This document shows positions 32,383 to 46,900 of a DNA stretch of 64,000 nucleotides, in pieces. The DNA is taken from positions 8,990,001 to 9,054,000 of the forward strand of contig NC_053202.1 in NCBI RefSeq assembly GCF_905163445.1, written 5' to 3'. The stretch comes from Pararge aegeria. Taxonomy: Eukaryota > Arthropoda > Insecta > Lepidoptera > Nymphalidae. Position 1 is the stretch's first letter, and each line of letters opens with the position of its first letter. Position numbers and translations under genes: made by a program. The notes beneath the pieces were generated by a model. It was not told where the DNA came from, did not search any database, and worked only from the letters and a program-made list of their open reading frames with translations.

Positions 32383-33070
32383 CTAATATGATTCTCTGGG
32401 CTTTCTCCTTGTAATATGGAATTCTTCCCTTGTATGATATGGTTCATAAGGGTCATCAACATAGTATTTGGGTCTTTTCCAATATTTTGTGACCATTTTA
32501 TCCAACAACACAGTTTGTGTGGAGTTGACAAATACATGTTGGCGTAAACGCCTTTTTTGTGGCTGGGACTTTTTCCATAACTTCTTATGTCTACCAATTT
32601 TGGTCCTTATCCAGACTCCCCAGTTTAATCTTAAGAATCTCTTCACTGCCGCCTTCACTGTCTTTCTCTTGCCTTTTTTCAAACTGAATTTAGTAACTGT
32701 CCTTGCAGGCACCATTAAATTGTTAGAGACATCTAAAACTTGCTTGTTATTTAACAGAGATAAATTGTAGTTATTTGAACATCCAGTGTAAACAATTGGA
32801 TTAATTCTTGTATGAAGTGTGGAAAAACTTTTTGGTTGATTGTAAATGATCCTGGCAGCATAATGTTGAAAAAAAATAGGTCTTATATTCCGGATGGCTG
32901 AAAAAGAAGAAAAACATAACCTCAAACTGAGATAGCGTAATCGCACAAGTATTAAAATCAAACTTAAACGAATTTTTCTAAGATACACTTATTTGTTAAT
33001 TAATACTACCAAACAGTGAATCAAGAGTACAAATTAGTATTTATTTACCAGTTATTGCACAGCGGAACAT
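32383..33070 (-). CDS. mRpL35: Mitochondrial large ribosomal subunit protein bL35m
   Basis: Structural protein of the large mitoribosomal subunit, acting in the matrix. Two coding exons on the minus strand: 33070-33049 (MFRCAIT plus one base) and 32897-32383, with donor GTAAAT at 33048 and acceptor TTTTTCAG ending at 32898. The product is 178 residues; human MRPL35 has 188. The family core is clear: KFSLKKGKRKTVKAA, then RFLRL, GVWIRTKIGRHKKLWKKS, and near the end LLDKMVTKYWKRP and YVDDPY. The first ~50 residues are basic and hydroxylated, as in a mitochondrial targeting peptide. A longer open frame in exon 2 runs back through the intron to an ATG at 32988; I reject it because the spliced start gives a conventional presequence and good splice sites. 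AATAAA lies at 32343-32338, about 40 nt past the stop. It sits head to head with Mic60. Confidence 0.93.
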
Positions 33071-33461
33071 TTTAAAATCCTTTCATTTGTTTTTGTCCAA
33101 AATCCGAGTCACAGATCACAGATCTCCAAGTTTCCAAATTACTAGTGATGTATAAATCGCTATTTAATACTCTCTCATTGATACAACAGTGTCTTAAATC
33201 AATTAAAAAATATCATAAACCTACTGGAAGTATGTAAAATAATGAACTAATCTTTAAAAATAACGTCATATGAATAATTAATACTGTCGAAATCTTAAAG
33301 TTTAAATATTGTGCTAAACCAATCTCAAGTTCATAGAACATAGACTCAGTTTTCCAAGTAGTTAAGCACTAGTGACATTAGAATTTTGTCTATGGCCACT
33401 TCGGCCTCCCTGTTCTTGCTTTTGACAACCCGACTGAAAGAAATAGTTTTCAGTGCCGAAA
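33071..33461. promoter_or_regulatory. Intergenic region between divergent mRpL35 and Mic60 start codons
   Basis: 391 bp separate the two start codons, leaving room for both 5' UTRs and a compact, probably bidirectional promoter. I see no TATA box clearly placed for either gene and no repeat insertion, which is unusual in this transposon-rich window. The promoter role is inferred from geometry only. Confidence 0.45.
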
Positions 33462-36400
33462 ATGTACAGATTTACGAACCATTTAACAAATCCTAATTTA
33501 GTTTTGGTAAATATTCCTTTTACTTTTCTAATTTCATCAATGAGTGTACCTTCTAAAACAGTTAATTAGTTAGTAATAGTCACAACATCACTTGTTTATA
33601 TCATAAACGATTGTTTTTAGCTCAATAATGTTATGATGTTTTTAGCGTATTTATTAGGTAACAGATTAATATCTATTACTTTTGCTTAAAATTTACTATG
33701 TATCTTATCACAAATTATTATTGTTGTAGCTTACATAATCGGTTAACGTCATTCTTCTAAATAACCTAGAAATTTAGAATGTCGATGGTCACTTAATGCC
33801 GATCAGCTGTTTAATTTAATTAATAAATTATAAGGTTTTTTTAGTTCCTACATATTTATTAGCAAATATTTATGTTGGCTTAAAACTATGCCAGTAAAAG
33901 TTTAATCCACAATTTAAGCCAAGATCTTCTTCTGCTTGAGGCTCAAGTTCGCCTAGTCCTTGGTGTCACATCAACTAATTATGATCTATCGTGACGCAGC
34001 TGTCTATATCTCACAGCACACATTTGTTGCTGCCTAGAACAATAGCACTTTTTTGCTGGTTGAAATTCAGCATCTTGTTGTATTATACCGCTCCCCAAAA
34101 GAATGCTGCGTTTATGCATCAACACGGGCAGATAAAGTGCAGTGGCATCTATGCAGCCTCTTTGCAAAGTCTGCATAGATCTGTGTCTTTAGGATGAACA
34201 TGTGCCTGTTACACAGCCCCATAAGCTCTACCACTTGGATTCATCGTTTTTTTCTGTTGAGTGTTAATGCCTCAGACTAAGCCCTTCTGTTGAATGGATG
34301 GCCCTTCTGTTCCTGGGAGTTGTCTCCAGCGAATGAGTGCATGGTAGTTGTATAGCAAATCTTAAATTTACTTAATAAAATTCCTATATTATTATTCCAT
34401 AGGTTAGGAAACAAATAGGCGACGGATCATGTGCTGCATTGATTGTAATGAGGTCGCCACGTCGGCAATACGCGCAACAAGATCGGTGCCCTCCAAATGA
34501 AAAAAAACCAAAATCAAGGAAACTGTTTTGGGGGACAGTTGGTGCGACCGTGTTAACTGGTGCGGCTGTTGTATATGCTAAGTATGATAAATTTTATTTA
34601 CATTGTAGGGCACTAGTATCAATAATCTCACTTCACTTCCTCATCATGCCCATTAATGGCCCACTTAGGGCCACATGCCTTAGGAGAGACAGTTCTAGAG
34701 CATAGACTTAACTTAAGTTAACTGAATTTCCCAAATTATTTTGCAGAATTTTAATAATCTAATAATGACAGGTATTCTCGTTTACTCAGTTAGTTAAAAA
34801 CCTTTAAATTCGATTAATTATTTAAATAAGAGGACAACTACTTTCTGATGCAAGTTTGTAAGATTTTGAGATTATTCATAATGAAAAAAAAAATGATCCT
34901 TGATTGCAGATCAAGTCCTGATGCTCGAAACTGGCTCGAGTCCAATGCCCCCTGGGCAAATGACTTTGTGGCCCTAGTGTACCAGGAGAACACAACTTAT
35001 TGGAAATTCTCTATCAACCAGCTAAGCAAAGCATCAAATTATGTTTCAAACTTCTTATTTGGAAAGGTTTGTGCTTAAACATTATCAGCTCTGTACAGGG
35101 ATGTTTATAATATAGTTGTATCTGATCTTTAGTCTTTATTTATCATAGTATACCTCAAGAACTATATAAAAAGAAAGAATGTTAAATAAGCAAAAACTTT
35201 ATAGACTTCTTAAGTTTAGAGTTTGTAGTAGCAAACTGCTTGTAAATTTTACACTATAATTTTTATTTTCTAGTATTTGTTCATTACAGGAAGGGGTGTC
35301 TCCACTCGACGTCAAAAAGAGGTCCAAGCAAGATATAGAAAAAGATGCTGCCAAGGACTTTGCTAGCAAAACATATGAACGTGAGTTACATTTCCATTGA
35401 TCTTCGTAAGGCTTTTCTATAATAATCACAATTCATGAAGACAGGTTCAGGTTGGCTATTGTATCGGACAAATCGTAATGATACAAATCTGGACCTGACT
35501 TAAAATGTGGATGTATGTTCCCTGCCATAAATAACTTGATTACCTTCAAGGCAAAGAGGGTATAGACAAATCGCTTTAACTTATAGCATCAATAATTTCA
35601 TCACGCATAAAGAATAAAATAAGTTTTGTAAAGTAGTCTTTTCACGTTTACTCTCTGTTACATGATATTAATATAGTCTTACATTTTCTCATGCAGCGTT
35701 GGATAATAACCCTTATCAGGATAAACCTAAGAAAAGAGGTATTGCTTACTAATTAAACCTTGTAATTAGGCTGCCAACTGAAGTTAATAATGCATAGAAT
35801 TAATAGAAGCGGCAAGATTTGGTGAATTGCATGCCATTTTTAGAGTAATTATCTGCATTGATATAATATCACACAGAAATGTAAAGAAATTTTAAAAAAT
35901 GCACACTATGTTCTATTCTTAGATGTTATTAAGGGTTAAAGGTTTTGTATTATTGTGGAACATGTACCTGCCAGAGTTATTCCCTTTATTTTGTATACAT
36001 AATTTGAATTCACAGTCTTATGAATTCAAATTCAAAAATTCTTTATTCATGTAGGCCTATCACAGGCACTAATGATGCGTTTGCAGATATATATATAGAT
36101 TCCCTATTAGAGTTTCTATCAAGTTAATAAAAATCCAGACAGCAATCAATTTTTAATTGTAATAGGTCGAGTACCTCGGAGATGCATACCAGTTCTTTTA
36201 ATTCAATTCTCATTCGACTTTCGTGATGACTACTGTATCTAATCATTGCCCATTTTTGTCCTTTTTATGTGTGTTGCGATGGTAAATTACAATAAGTACC
36301 ACTATTCATTAGCTATCGTCATAACTGAAATAGCAATATCATGTCATCTTTATCTAACAGTACCACCACCGCAACTCCAACCATTGTATGTTGAAGAGAA

Positions 36401-39400
36401 GAAGTTGGAAACTCCAGAAGTGGAAACACCAGGTTAGTCATTGTTCTTCGTTGAAATGTTTTATCATATTGCCCTTATCCAACAAGACCTAGATTAACCT
36501 AGACGAATTACAAAATCAGTATGCTCAAATATAGAACATTTGCTGTAAGTTATTATAGGTCCACCAATCCGCACTGGGTCAGCGTGGTGGACTATGGCCT
36601 TATCCCCTTCTCATTGTGGAAGGAGACCCATGAGGTAATGGGTTAATATTACGCCCTGCTTCATGGCAACTTTATTGCAACACAACAGAAAAAATACAAA
36701 GAAAACAGTAATAGTACTTAGTGCTTGGGTGCAAAGGCGGCCTTATCACTAAAAATTAATCTTTTAAAGGCAACCTGAGCGTACTAAGCCGATAAAAAAG
36801 TGGAAAGTGGGTGGTGCATAAAGTATGTTACAAAATAAAATAAACTTACATGAACATAAAATGTTCACATTCATACAATGTTTACATTCATCAATGTTTG
36901 TATTCATATTTTTTTTAATTATTAATGGACTCATAACTTGAAGTTAACGAGGGATGGTAGTTAGTCGTTTCTTGACTAAAATAATACACTACCTAATAAT
37001 TCTTGGCCTGAACTGTTTATTGCAGCCAAAATTTTGTGATTCGCGGTCTAACATAGCATATGACCAACGACATTTTTGCTTACATAATATTTTTTTTTTT
37101 ATATTGCGTATTAATATTTAATGTAAGTTTTTTTATTTTTCTATTTAGTTTAGTTTTTAACTATTCTATTTATGTAATAGTGGAGTGTGTATTGATGGGT
37201 CATAGATACCAAATAAATAAAATAACAAACAATATTACTTCTTTATAGACGCATTAATATTGTTGGAGTTCTGTTGTTTTCAAATTTTTTTATCTAATGG
37301 GTTATTAATTCTGTTTATTTTCCCATAGCTACATTAGTACAGACGGAGAAGTGTGACCCACAATCTCCGCCTGTCATAAGGATAACCAAAGACATGGTAG
37401 AGTTGGAACAGGATATGCACGTGAACACAAAAATAGCCATAGATAACTACAAGAAGGCCTTACAGCATTGCGCAGACTATAACAAAGCACTGTATAAGGT
37501 GAGTAATAAAATGTAAAAAAATAATGCTTTTGTTTTTTGTACTATAAATATAGTCTCGAAATAACTGTCTCTAATTTTATTTAGCTCAGGTGATTATTTG
37601 ACTATATAAAATATACGACTTAAAATTTTTGTATTATCCAGTTTTGTATGCTGTTTATCCTGGTTTCGATTTTGAAGGTACACATACCGAAAGTAATGGA
37701 GGCTGCCCCGCTTGAAAATATATTACGGAAATTAATAGTGGCTATCCAGCATTTTTTTTACAAACTGGCCCAAGACTGTTGATTTTTGAACTCCCTACAA
37801 AAGACCTATGTCCAACAATGGACTTCAAACAGTAACGAACGGAGTGATGAGTGTGATGTGTGAATGATGTTGATGACCCCGCATTTGATGTTGAGGACCC
37901 CGGAAATCCTCATAAGGAGGAGAAACAGGGATTGAAAGATTGTATGATGAAATTCATTTTAAATTTTCCCCAACTTTTAAAATACTGAATTTTTGTTGGA
38001 ATTTTTATCAATCAATCAATTTTTATTTTTGCTTGAATATGGTACATGCAACATGTTTACATAGGTGTTAATTATATTTTTAGATAAATTCGTCTTAGGC
38101 ATTTCGCATCTGCTAAGTAAAGGTTTATCTAAAGAAATATGAAAGTACTATATTTCAAAATAAGAGGGTCGATAATATTTAACATGGATTTAAAGAAAAT
38201 ACCTGTATAACTTATCCCTCGATACAGATTTAATAAATTTGCTCATCAATACTTCTTTATATATATAAAAAGAAATGAGTTGCTTTGCGTGTGTCTCTCA
38301 ACAACCGGAACGATATGAGCATATATTGTTTGTTTTGTATGCCCCAAATATAGGAATTTCTGGATATTAGCAATTTGGAAGCAGCAAGCATAAAAATCCG
38401 CCGGTAAAAATTTGTACCGACGACTCGTCGCGCCTCTGGCATTCCATTTAGGATGCTTCTTATACACTTTTTTTTTTTTTTTACCAATTTATAGTAGTTT
38501 TACCAATTCATTGCACAGTTGGTCACTGTAGTAAGGGGGGCAAATGTAAACATTTACAGATTTGTCATTTTTGTTACAGGTTGTGGAGTCCTCGCTGGGC
38601 GATTTGGATAAGAAACATTTCACAGCCTTGCAAGGAGCGAGGACTGAACGCGACAACATCCTTGCGAAGGCCAAGGATGCGTCTGCTAAGGCTAAATGTG
38701 CTATCGGTAAGGAAATGATTGAATACCACTAATAGCTGTAGTCTTTGTATAAGAGCGAGATCTTCTGGCACAGGTTTTAAACTTCACAGAAGTTCTCCGC
38801 CTTATCTGCTATTGTTTTATGTGAACAAATAAATTTTAATTTCATTTCATTTCATAAGAATTGCTCGCTCGCAATCGAGGAGTCAGTTTCCAGTATGGAA
38901 ATACTTGAAACATCAGAGTAAAATGGATCTTATTTGTTTTTCTTTAAAGCTCAATTTTTCCTACAATTAGCTCGGGCTTTTGACAGAATTTTTGTAAAAC
39001 CGAACTCAGTAGTACAGAACTCTAAAACGAGTGTCATTAGATCCAATTTTACTTTTTGATAGCGTGTTCATGAGCAAATCTTGTACACAGAGTTAAGAAC
39101 GTAGGAACCATTCAGCCCTTATTGTGTCCAAAAACGGTGAAAATGTTCCGCGCACATCTCACTTTACACCCGCGGAATGATGCTGGATGTAGCTCACAAA
39201 CTTATCCCATTTTCCTCATTTTATGGTAAACGTTCAGAATATTAGAGATAAAATAATTACTGTCAACTGCTAAACTAAATTAAGTGACTAACCGCCTGTT
39301 CGAGAAACATTACTCAAGCCTCTTCTCTTTTGGTTCTTCAATAAATCGTGTATACGGTTTCTGTATGTTCCTAACTCTGTGCCTTGTACTTCAAGATCAA

Positions 39401-42400
39401 CCGCAGTAAGACGAAAGTTATGATTGTCGACCGCATGAACAACAACTTGCCAGAAGTTTCTAAAATAGCAAATTGCGAAGTCTTCCAATCATACGTCTAT
39501 TTAGGAGCGTTGGTCTCGAACAATGGAGGTTGCATAGATGAAATTAAGCGACGCATGGCGTCAAGGTCCGCTATGGAAGTTGCAGAAAATATGGAGGAAC
39601 CGTAACATAACCAAAGCCACGAAAATCCGGCTTGTTAGAGCGCTTGTGTTCCCCATATTCCTCTATGCTTCGGAGACGTGGACCCTGCGGGAGAGTGAGA
39701 AAAAGAAGATAGACGTTCTTGAGATGTGGTGCTAGAGAAGAATGCTAAGAATAACTTGGAATGCATTCCGGACCAATAAGGCCATTCTTGAAGAACTCGG
39801 CATCACGCAACGTCTATCCTCCATAGTACGGGCTCGTATTCTCACGTTCTTTGGTCACGTATCCAGAAGAGACAACGACTCCATTGAACGTCTGGTTGTC
39901 CAAGGAAGAATCGAGGGCACCAGATCACGCGGAAGATCACCCATGAGATGGGCTGACCAAATAAAGGCTGCAGTGGCTGTCCCCTTACATGAGTGTGCTA
40001 GAAAGGCAGCTGCCAGAGAGGAGTGGCGACTAATAGTTAAGCGTGCCACAACCCTTAAATGACGACCACGACCTCTCTGACAAGAGCGAGCCGACTGAGA
40101 AGAAGAATATCTTCGTAGCAGTGGCGTGCACTTGGTTTCTTACCATATGCATACAGCAGGAAAATTGCATAAAAAGACAAAAATCCTCCTGCTCTACTAG
40201 ATATATATCCATTTTAGGGTATGCAGTGCTTTTGTGCATGTATGAAGTGCACGCCACTGCTTCGTAGATAGATAAGCGGATAGATAGAGGCTGTGATAGC
40301 CCAGTTGCTAGGACTTCGACTTCACTTTTGGGGGGAGGCAATTTAGAATCACAGCAGGCGCCTCTAAGTTTTCTAAAATATATGCATTTTAGCTGATATT
40401 TAAACGATTGAATATTAACAAGTGATATTTAAACGATTGAATATGATAAATTATTTATGACATTTAACCAATTCAATTAAGCAAGTGAAATTTATTAACC
40501 AATTAAATATCGCTTATTTCAACGGTGAAATAAAACATTGTGAAGAGCCTGAGAGTTCTCCATAATGTTCTCCAACGTGTGTGGAGTCCAGTGGGGTGGG
40601 CCTTAGCCCCTTCTTTTTGTGGGACCCGTGCCCTGTAGTGGGCCGGTTATAGGTTCATCTGATGATATCTTCGTTGTAGAAAAAACTAAATTCCTCAATT
40701 TTTGATGAATTACAAAATTTCAATATCGTTTCAGAAACTCTTGACCGCATGATAAAAGCGGGCGTGCAAGCACCCCCCGAGAGCATCGCTGCCACCAACA
40801 GGTATATCAAGCAGTTCAGAGCGGACCTCAGCAATGTGGAGCACGAGTACAAAGACTGTGTGGAGAAGTCCGTGCTCAGTGACAGGTATTGGAATAAGGT
40901 AATTGTGTACTTTTATATTCGTACGTTTATAGCACAATATCAGGCATCTGGCACTCGTCTATAAGCTACCTAATAGAAATAACAGTTTTACAGTTCTGTT
41001 GTGTGTATATATAGTTTGGACTGTATTAAAGTTTATGTATTGAAATTAAACTGATTGCTGGTTTACTAGGAATTATTTTGTTACAAAGTTTAGTAAATGC
41101 ACTGAGACCGCCAATGCGTGAATGCTCTTGTGGGCCACGTAAGTCGAGCTCGCGGTCGCCTCCCGCGGACCGGTTTCGATTCAAGTGGGCATCGAACAGT
41201 TCTGTTCTGTTCTGTTCCGTGCCGTGCGTTGCGTTCCATTCTATTCTATTAAGGTTTTAAAGACAATATATCCTGAGGATGCTCCGGTACACAAACAAAC
41301 AAACTTTTGCAATAATAATATTTCAAGTGAAGATTTGAAATGTCTACGAGCTAAAACAAACTTACTGCGTGGAAAAAATTTAAAAAAAAATCTTTAATCT
41401 CTAGGTGGACCAAGCCCGTAAAGCTTACAAGGAAGAGCTGCAAATGTTGTTCCCAGGAGTGGACCTCAGCACTCGCCAGTTGGAGATCAAGGGAGACACC
41501 GACCTTCTGCTTATGTACACTTTGAAACAGGTCAGATTCTCAAACACTGTCTTCATTATCAACCAACTGGTACGTAGGAACCGTTTATTTTAACAAATGT
41601 CAGTGTAAAAAATCGACTTACTGGTAACGGACGTAAATAAGTCAAATTCAATTCAAATTGAAAGGTTAAAGGTTAAATTAGTCAAATTCAATTCAAAAGG
41701 AAAAAAAATGAACACAACCAGAGAAAACTGAAAAAGTAGGATATAAAAGGCGGCCTTATCGCTTAGGAGCGATCTCTTCCAGGCAACCTTAGGATTAAGT
41801 AAACCCGATTGGTGGGGTGTTATTATACACATAAATTGAAATATTACATTTAAATACTTACTTACGAATGAAGCTGATTGGTTGCCTAATTGAGAGCAAA
41901 GGAACAAACACACTTACAGGGCAAAGGTCTCTTAGAATAAAAAAAGCAACATTAAAACAACTGTACATCAAATATCTAAATGTTGACATAAATGAAATCG
42001 GTAATTTTTTTGCCCTCTCAAAACAGAATTCATTTAATTCAAGTAGCATTCTACCAGAACTTTTGAAAAATAAAATCTATTCTAGTGACTACCACCATCA
42101 CTGAATTATTTCCGATAATTTTAAGTTTAAAAAGTATTTTTTTTCCTACAAATACGATATAGTATGTATATTTTAAAATACAGTGCCTAATATAAATATA
42201 CTATAATATTTCAGATCCAATATTTACAAAACGAAATCGCAGAGCTGCAAACAATAAGGGAATTGAAAATAAACAGAGCTATCGAATGTAAGTAATTCTA
42301 TAGTTTAATTTTTTATATCCGTCCGTCAATTATAACTATAAAAATAATTGTATACTTTGTGTAAACTAGTTATTATATAATTAGTGTTTTTACCTACACT

Positions 42401-43856
42401 TGAGGAAGTATCAGTTTTATAAATTTAAAATGTATATAAAAAATTTCGGAACCGACAATATTTGAACCTGCGACTCTCTGGCAATCGCGGCCTGAGCGCT
42501 TTCACCAATTAAGCTACGGCTCTCCTACCGTCCATGCCGAAATTAGTATATGCCTTTAAAATCAGACTGATGTGAAACTGTGTAATTTTAATATGCATTT
42601 TAAATTTATAAAACTTCCTGTCTTTTTAAATGGTGTATATTATTTATTCATAAAAAAAAACGATATGTCTTCATTCCTTAAATACCTGCACGGCTAGCAT
42701 GGTCAGGAGACAATTATCTCTCCGGGGAAAGGATATAAATTCATCTTCTCCCACAGCTTTATGAACTCTCATAGCACTGACACACTCACTGCGCCAATCG
42801 GCCGTCAAAATTTAAAAAACTATATTATTAATTTTTTTTTAATTCATTAATATACGATAACCGACTACTGTTAGTTAAAAAAAAAAAATCTTAATGTCTC
42901 TATATTCTAGTTCTCGAGAGCTTATTAACTGTATTAGTCACGACGTTATCGTTGCATGGCTAGCATGGGCAGGAGACAATTATATCCCCGGGGAAAGGAT
43001 ATAAATTCATCTTCTCCCACAGCTTTATCAACTCTCAGAGCACTGACGCACAAGTGGAAGTAATATCCAAATAATATATGTATTAATGAACGGGGGTAAA
43101 CTGCTCCTATTCCACATTCCCGTTCTTTAGCAGGTGGACACGTTATTTATATCCTTTAGCATGGGATATAATCGGGGGATATAACTTTTGTCTTCTGCTA
43201 GCCCTTCTGGGAGAGAAAAAGAGAAAATATGTAAAAAGATAATAATAGATAGTAACATTATTTAAAGGTGTAAAATTTGATTTCAAGGTCACGACGAGAA
43301 AGCTATAATCGAAGCAAAAGTGGAAGATATGATCAAGAGGGAGAGGTTAGAAAAGGAAAGAGAATATCAAATCAAGGTAAAAAACGATTTAATTTCGTAT
43401 GACTTGCCCATTGATTCAACTTTTTTACAATCGAAGGTTATATCCTTTTTTATGAAGACCTCCCTAGCGCATTGGTGGGAGGTCCCGGGTCGATGGCCCA
43501 GCGGGGATGGTTTGGAATTTCATAATTTCTAAATTTTCTGTTACATCGGTAAAGTTTTGCCGCCAAGCGATTCAGGTATAAAAAGTGTAAAATATTTAAA
43601 AATTAAAATTAAAATAAAATGTAAAATTAGTTTATTGCAGTAAGAAACTAAATGGTATCAATATACCGCTGAATTCTTCTTTTAAGAGTAGTATTACTAA
43701 TTCTGTGTCAGAAGACTACGCTTTTCCATTACAATTAAAATATATACAAACAAAACAAGATATACAATGATTAACAAAAGGATAGACATGTTATACAGAA
43801 ATGTTGTTGTTTATCAAAATTACAACCTATTTAATATACAAAATAAGTATGCGTGT

Positions 43857-43909
<53 letters not shown>

Positions 43910-46900
43910 TGTGTTTGTGTTTGTGTGTATGTTAGTGTGTGCTCATGGTTTGCGTAAGAGAGAATTTTTGAAAAATAATATATTTGTGGGTGTGGGTTTA
44001 ACTTATCTATCATATCTCCAACAGGTTAGCCCGCTTTCCATCTTAGACTGTATCATCACTTATCATGGGGTGAGATTGCAGTCAAGGGCCAACTTGTAGT
44101 GGAATAAAAAAAATTTCGTAACTTGTACGTCACAGCAAGTTAAGGACGTGTAACAAAAGTACAAGAAAGACAGAAACATAAAGAAAAGAAAGTAGTACAA
44201 AATTCAGTATTATCGCTCAGCCAACTAAGCAATTTTTTTTTATTCTCATCATCAAATCAACCCATTACGGGCTCACTACAGAGCACGGGTCTCCTCCAAC
44301 AATGAGAATGGGTTAAGGTCGTAGTCCACCACGCTGGCCCAGTGCGAATTGGTGGACTCCACACGCCTTTGAGAACATTATGGCGAACTCTCAGGCATGC
44401 AGGTTTCCTCACGATGTTTTCCTTCACCGTTGAAGCAAGTGATATTTTTATTGCTAAAAACGTAACACATAACTTACGCAATTTTTTAACTTGTACCTAC
44501 CTATTTGTTTTAGAGTTTGGAGGTGCAAGCAGAGGCGAACAGAAAACTAAAAGAGCAGTTAAAGAAACAGTTTGAAATACAGCAAGAAGTTTTACAAGAA
44601 AGACTCGCTAGAAAGGAAAAAGAGGTGTTTCTTTTATTACTTTTAAATCCAACTAATATTATAAATGTTAAAGTGTTGATGTTTGTTACTCCATCACGGA
44701 TTAAATTTGGCATGCAGGCTGTACCCTTTGACATGGAAAAGAACATAGGCTAACTTTTATCCCGATTTTGTGTGATGAACATGAATGTTTTTCAGTGTCT
44801 GGGTGTTTATATGTATATTATAAGTATTTATATATATTATTCATAAAAATATTTATCAGTTGTCTTAGTACCCAGAACACAAGCTACGCTTACTTTGGGA
44901 CTAGATGGCGGTGTGTGTATTGTCGTAGTGTATTTATTTATTTATTATTATTTATTATATAAATAAAACAAAATGGTGTTAGTAAACATTTATAACTTGG
45001 GAACGGCTAGACCGATTTTCAATATTTTTGATTTGTTGGATTTATGTTATTCCGGAATAGGGTAATAAGTATAAAATAATAATATTCATCAAAATATATA
45101 TATTATTCAAAATGAAAGCAATAGTCTAGAGCCTTAGTAACAAAACACAACAGCGCACGTCATGTTGTCCATTAACGTAGAAACGGTTGATGCTACATTA
45201 ATCCGGAGTAAGATGAGCCGTACGTATTGTAGGTACTTTACAAACACATTGTAATGTACAAAATATTAAGGCGAAATTAAATTCGCGGGGCCAGCTAGAT
45301 ATATATATAGCAACATTTCACGGGTGCGCGGTGTGTTTCTATTGTTTCTGGCCACAATGCACTGCATACATAAATGGCTGAATAAGGATTCTGTATATTC
45401 TTAATTCTATGCAAAAAATAAAAGAAATTGTCATTTTCTGAAGAACAGGAGAACCGCCTAAACCGCCTAGCTGTATATAATATATATATATATATGTATA
45501 TAATAAAATAGTAATATATGTATATATATATATAAATTAATGCATATATATATTTATATATATACTAGCGGGCCCCAGCGCCATCTGTCGGGCTGATTTG
45601 TGAATCTACACCATCCAGGGTGCCACCAAAACGCTTACCAGAAAAATTCATTCAAATCGGTCCAGCCGTTTAGGAGGAGTTCCGTGACTTGCACACGCAC
45701 ACAAGAAATATATATAAATAAGATAACTTTGATTTTTTCATTAGGTGCTCGGCAAGTTCAGCCGTTCAGTATCTGAACAAGTGGAAAAAGAGCGAGTCAC
45801 CTTCAAGAAGGAACTAGCCGCGATGGCGGGAAAACTGCAAGCGATAGAACATACACTCAAACGTGAGTATACCTATATAACACTATAACTGCAGTATAAA
45901 GAAGAGATACTGTAGTCGCATCAAAAAAACGCATCAAAAGTGCCACCTATGGACCTACTTGAATAAAGATATTTTTGACTTTGACTTTGAGTCCTACCCC
46001 TTTGATCTCTTGGTAAATGCCGACTTGTAGAACAGCTAGGTATCTAAATGCATATAAATGAATTTATATTTGTGGTCTCAAGTCATAAAACTCGAGAATG
46101 GAAATATAAAAAATTAATAACTCGTATGAAGTAGTAGTTTTCATTATAAGTGATGATTTATTTTTTATTTCTGCAATTTCTGTTTAGCTTTTTTTTTTAA
46201 TATAAGTTTGGTAATTTTTATAATTTTTATTAGTGTTTTACCCACACTTGGAGGAATTATCAATTTTATAAATTTAAAATGCATATAAAAATTTTTGGAA
46301 CCGACAGGATTTGAACCTGCGACTCTCTGGCAATCGCGGCCTGAGCGCTTTCTCCAACTAAGCTACGGCTCTCCTACATATTTTTATATATGCATTTTAA
46401 AATTAAGATTTGGCAATTCGTGGACAATGATATGGGTCTCGTGCTATTGCTATATTATTTTTTGCTGTCTTTTTTGTTATTTCTATGCATGCCTGTCTGT
46501 TGTCTAATTTAGATCTTGAAATATACGAAGAAGTCAATGGAATGTATAAAACGGCGCACATAGGCAACAAACAAATACTTTATCCCAGGGCTCCTGGGCG
46601 CCGTAGAGAGTACAAAGGTGCACCGCGAAGCGGTTCTCCTGTTTTTCAGAAAATCTCGATTTTTTTATTTTTTGCATAGATTTAAGAATATACAGAATCC
46701 TTATTCAGCCATTTATGTATGCAGTGTATTGTGGCCAGAAACAATAGAAACACACCGCGCACCCGTGAAATGTTGCTAGCTCACAAACTTTTTCTCATTT
46801 TTCCAATTTTATAGTAAACGTTTAGAACATTAGAGGTAAAATAATTACTTTCAAATGCTAAATGGTATTAATTGACTAAACAGTTTTTAGCGAACCAACT

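Noticed and set aside
34439..34705. ATG at 34439 as the Mic60 start
   Set aside because: An in-frame upstream exon (33462-33506) supplies an ATG, a presequence and a matching donor; the frame is open upstream of 34439 to the acceptor at 34402.
43767..44099. 110-codon ORF
   Set aside because: Its length comes from a (GT)n microsatellite read as Cys-Val repeats.
46297..46378. tRNA-like sequences with good A and B boxes (also at 8430, 10145, 16731, 42450)
   Set aside because: Each is continued by a body shared with other dispersed copies, and the stems do not close as a cloverleaf. They are SINE heads, not tRNA genes.
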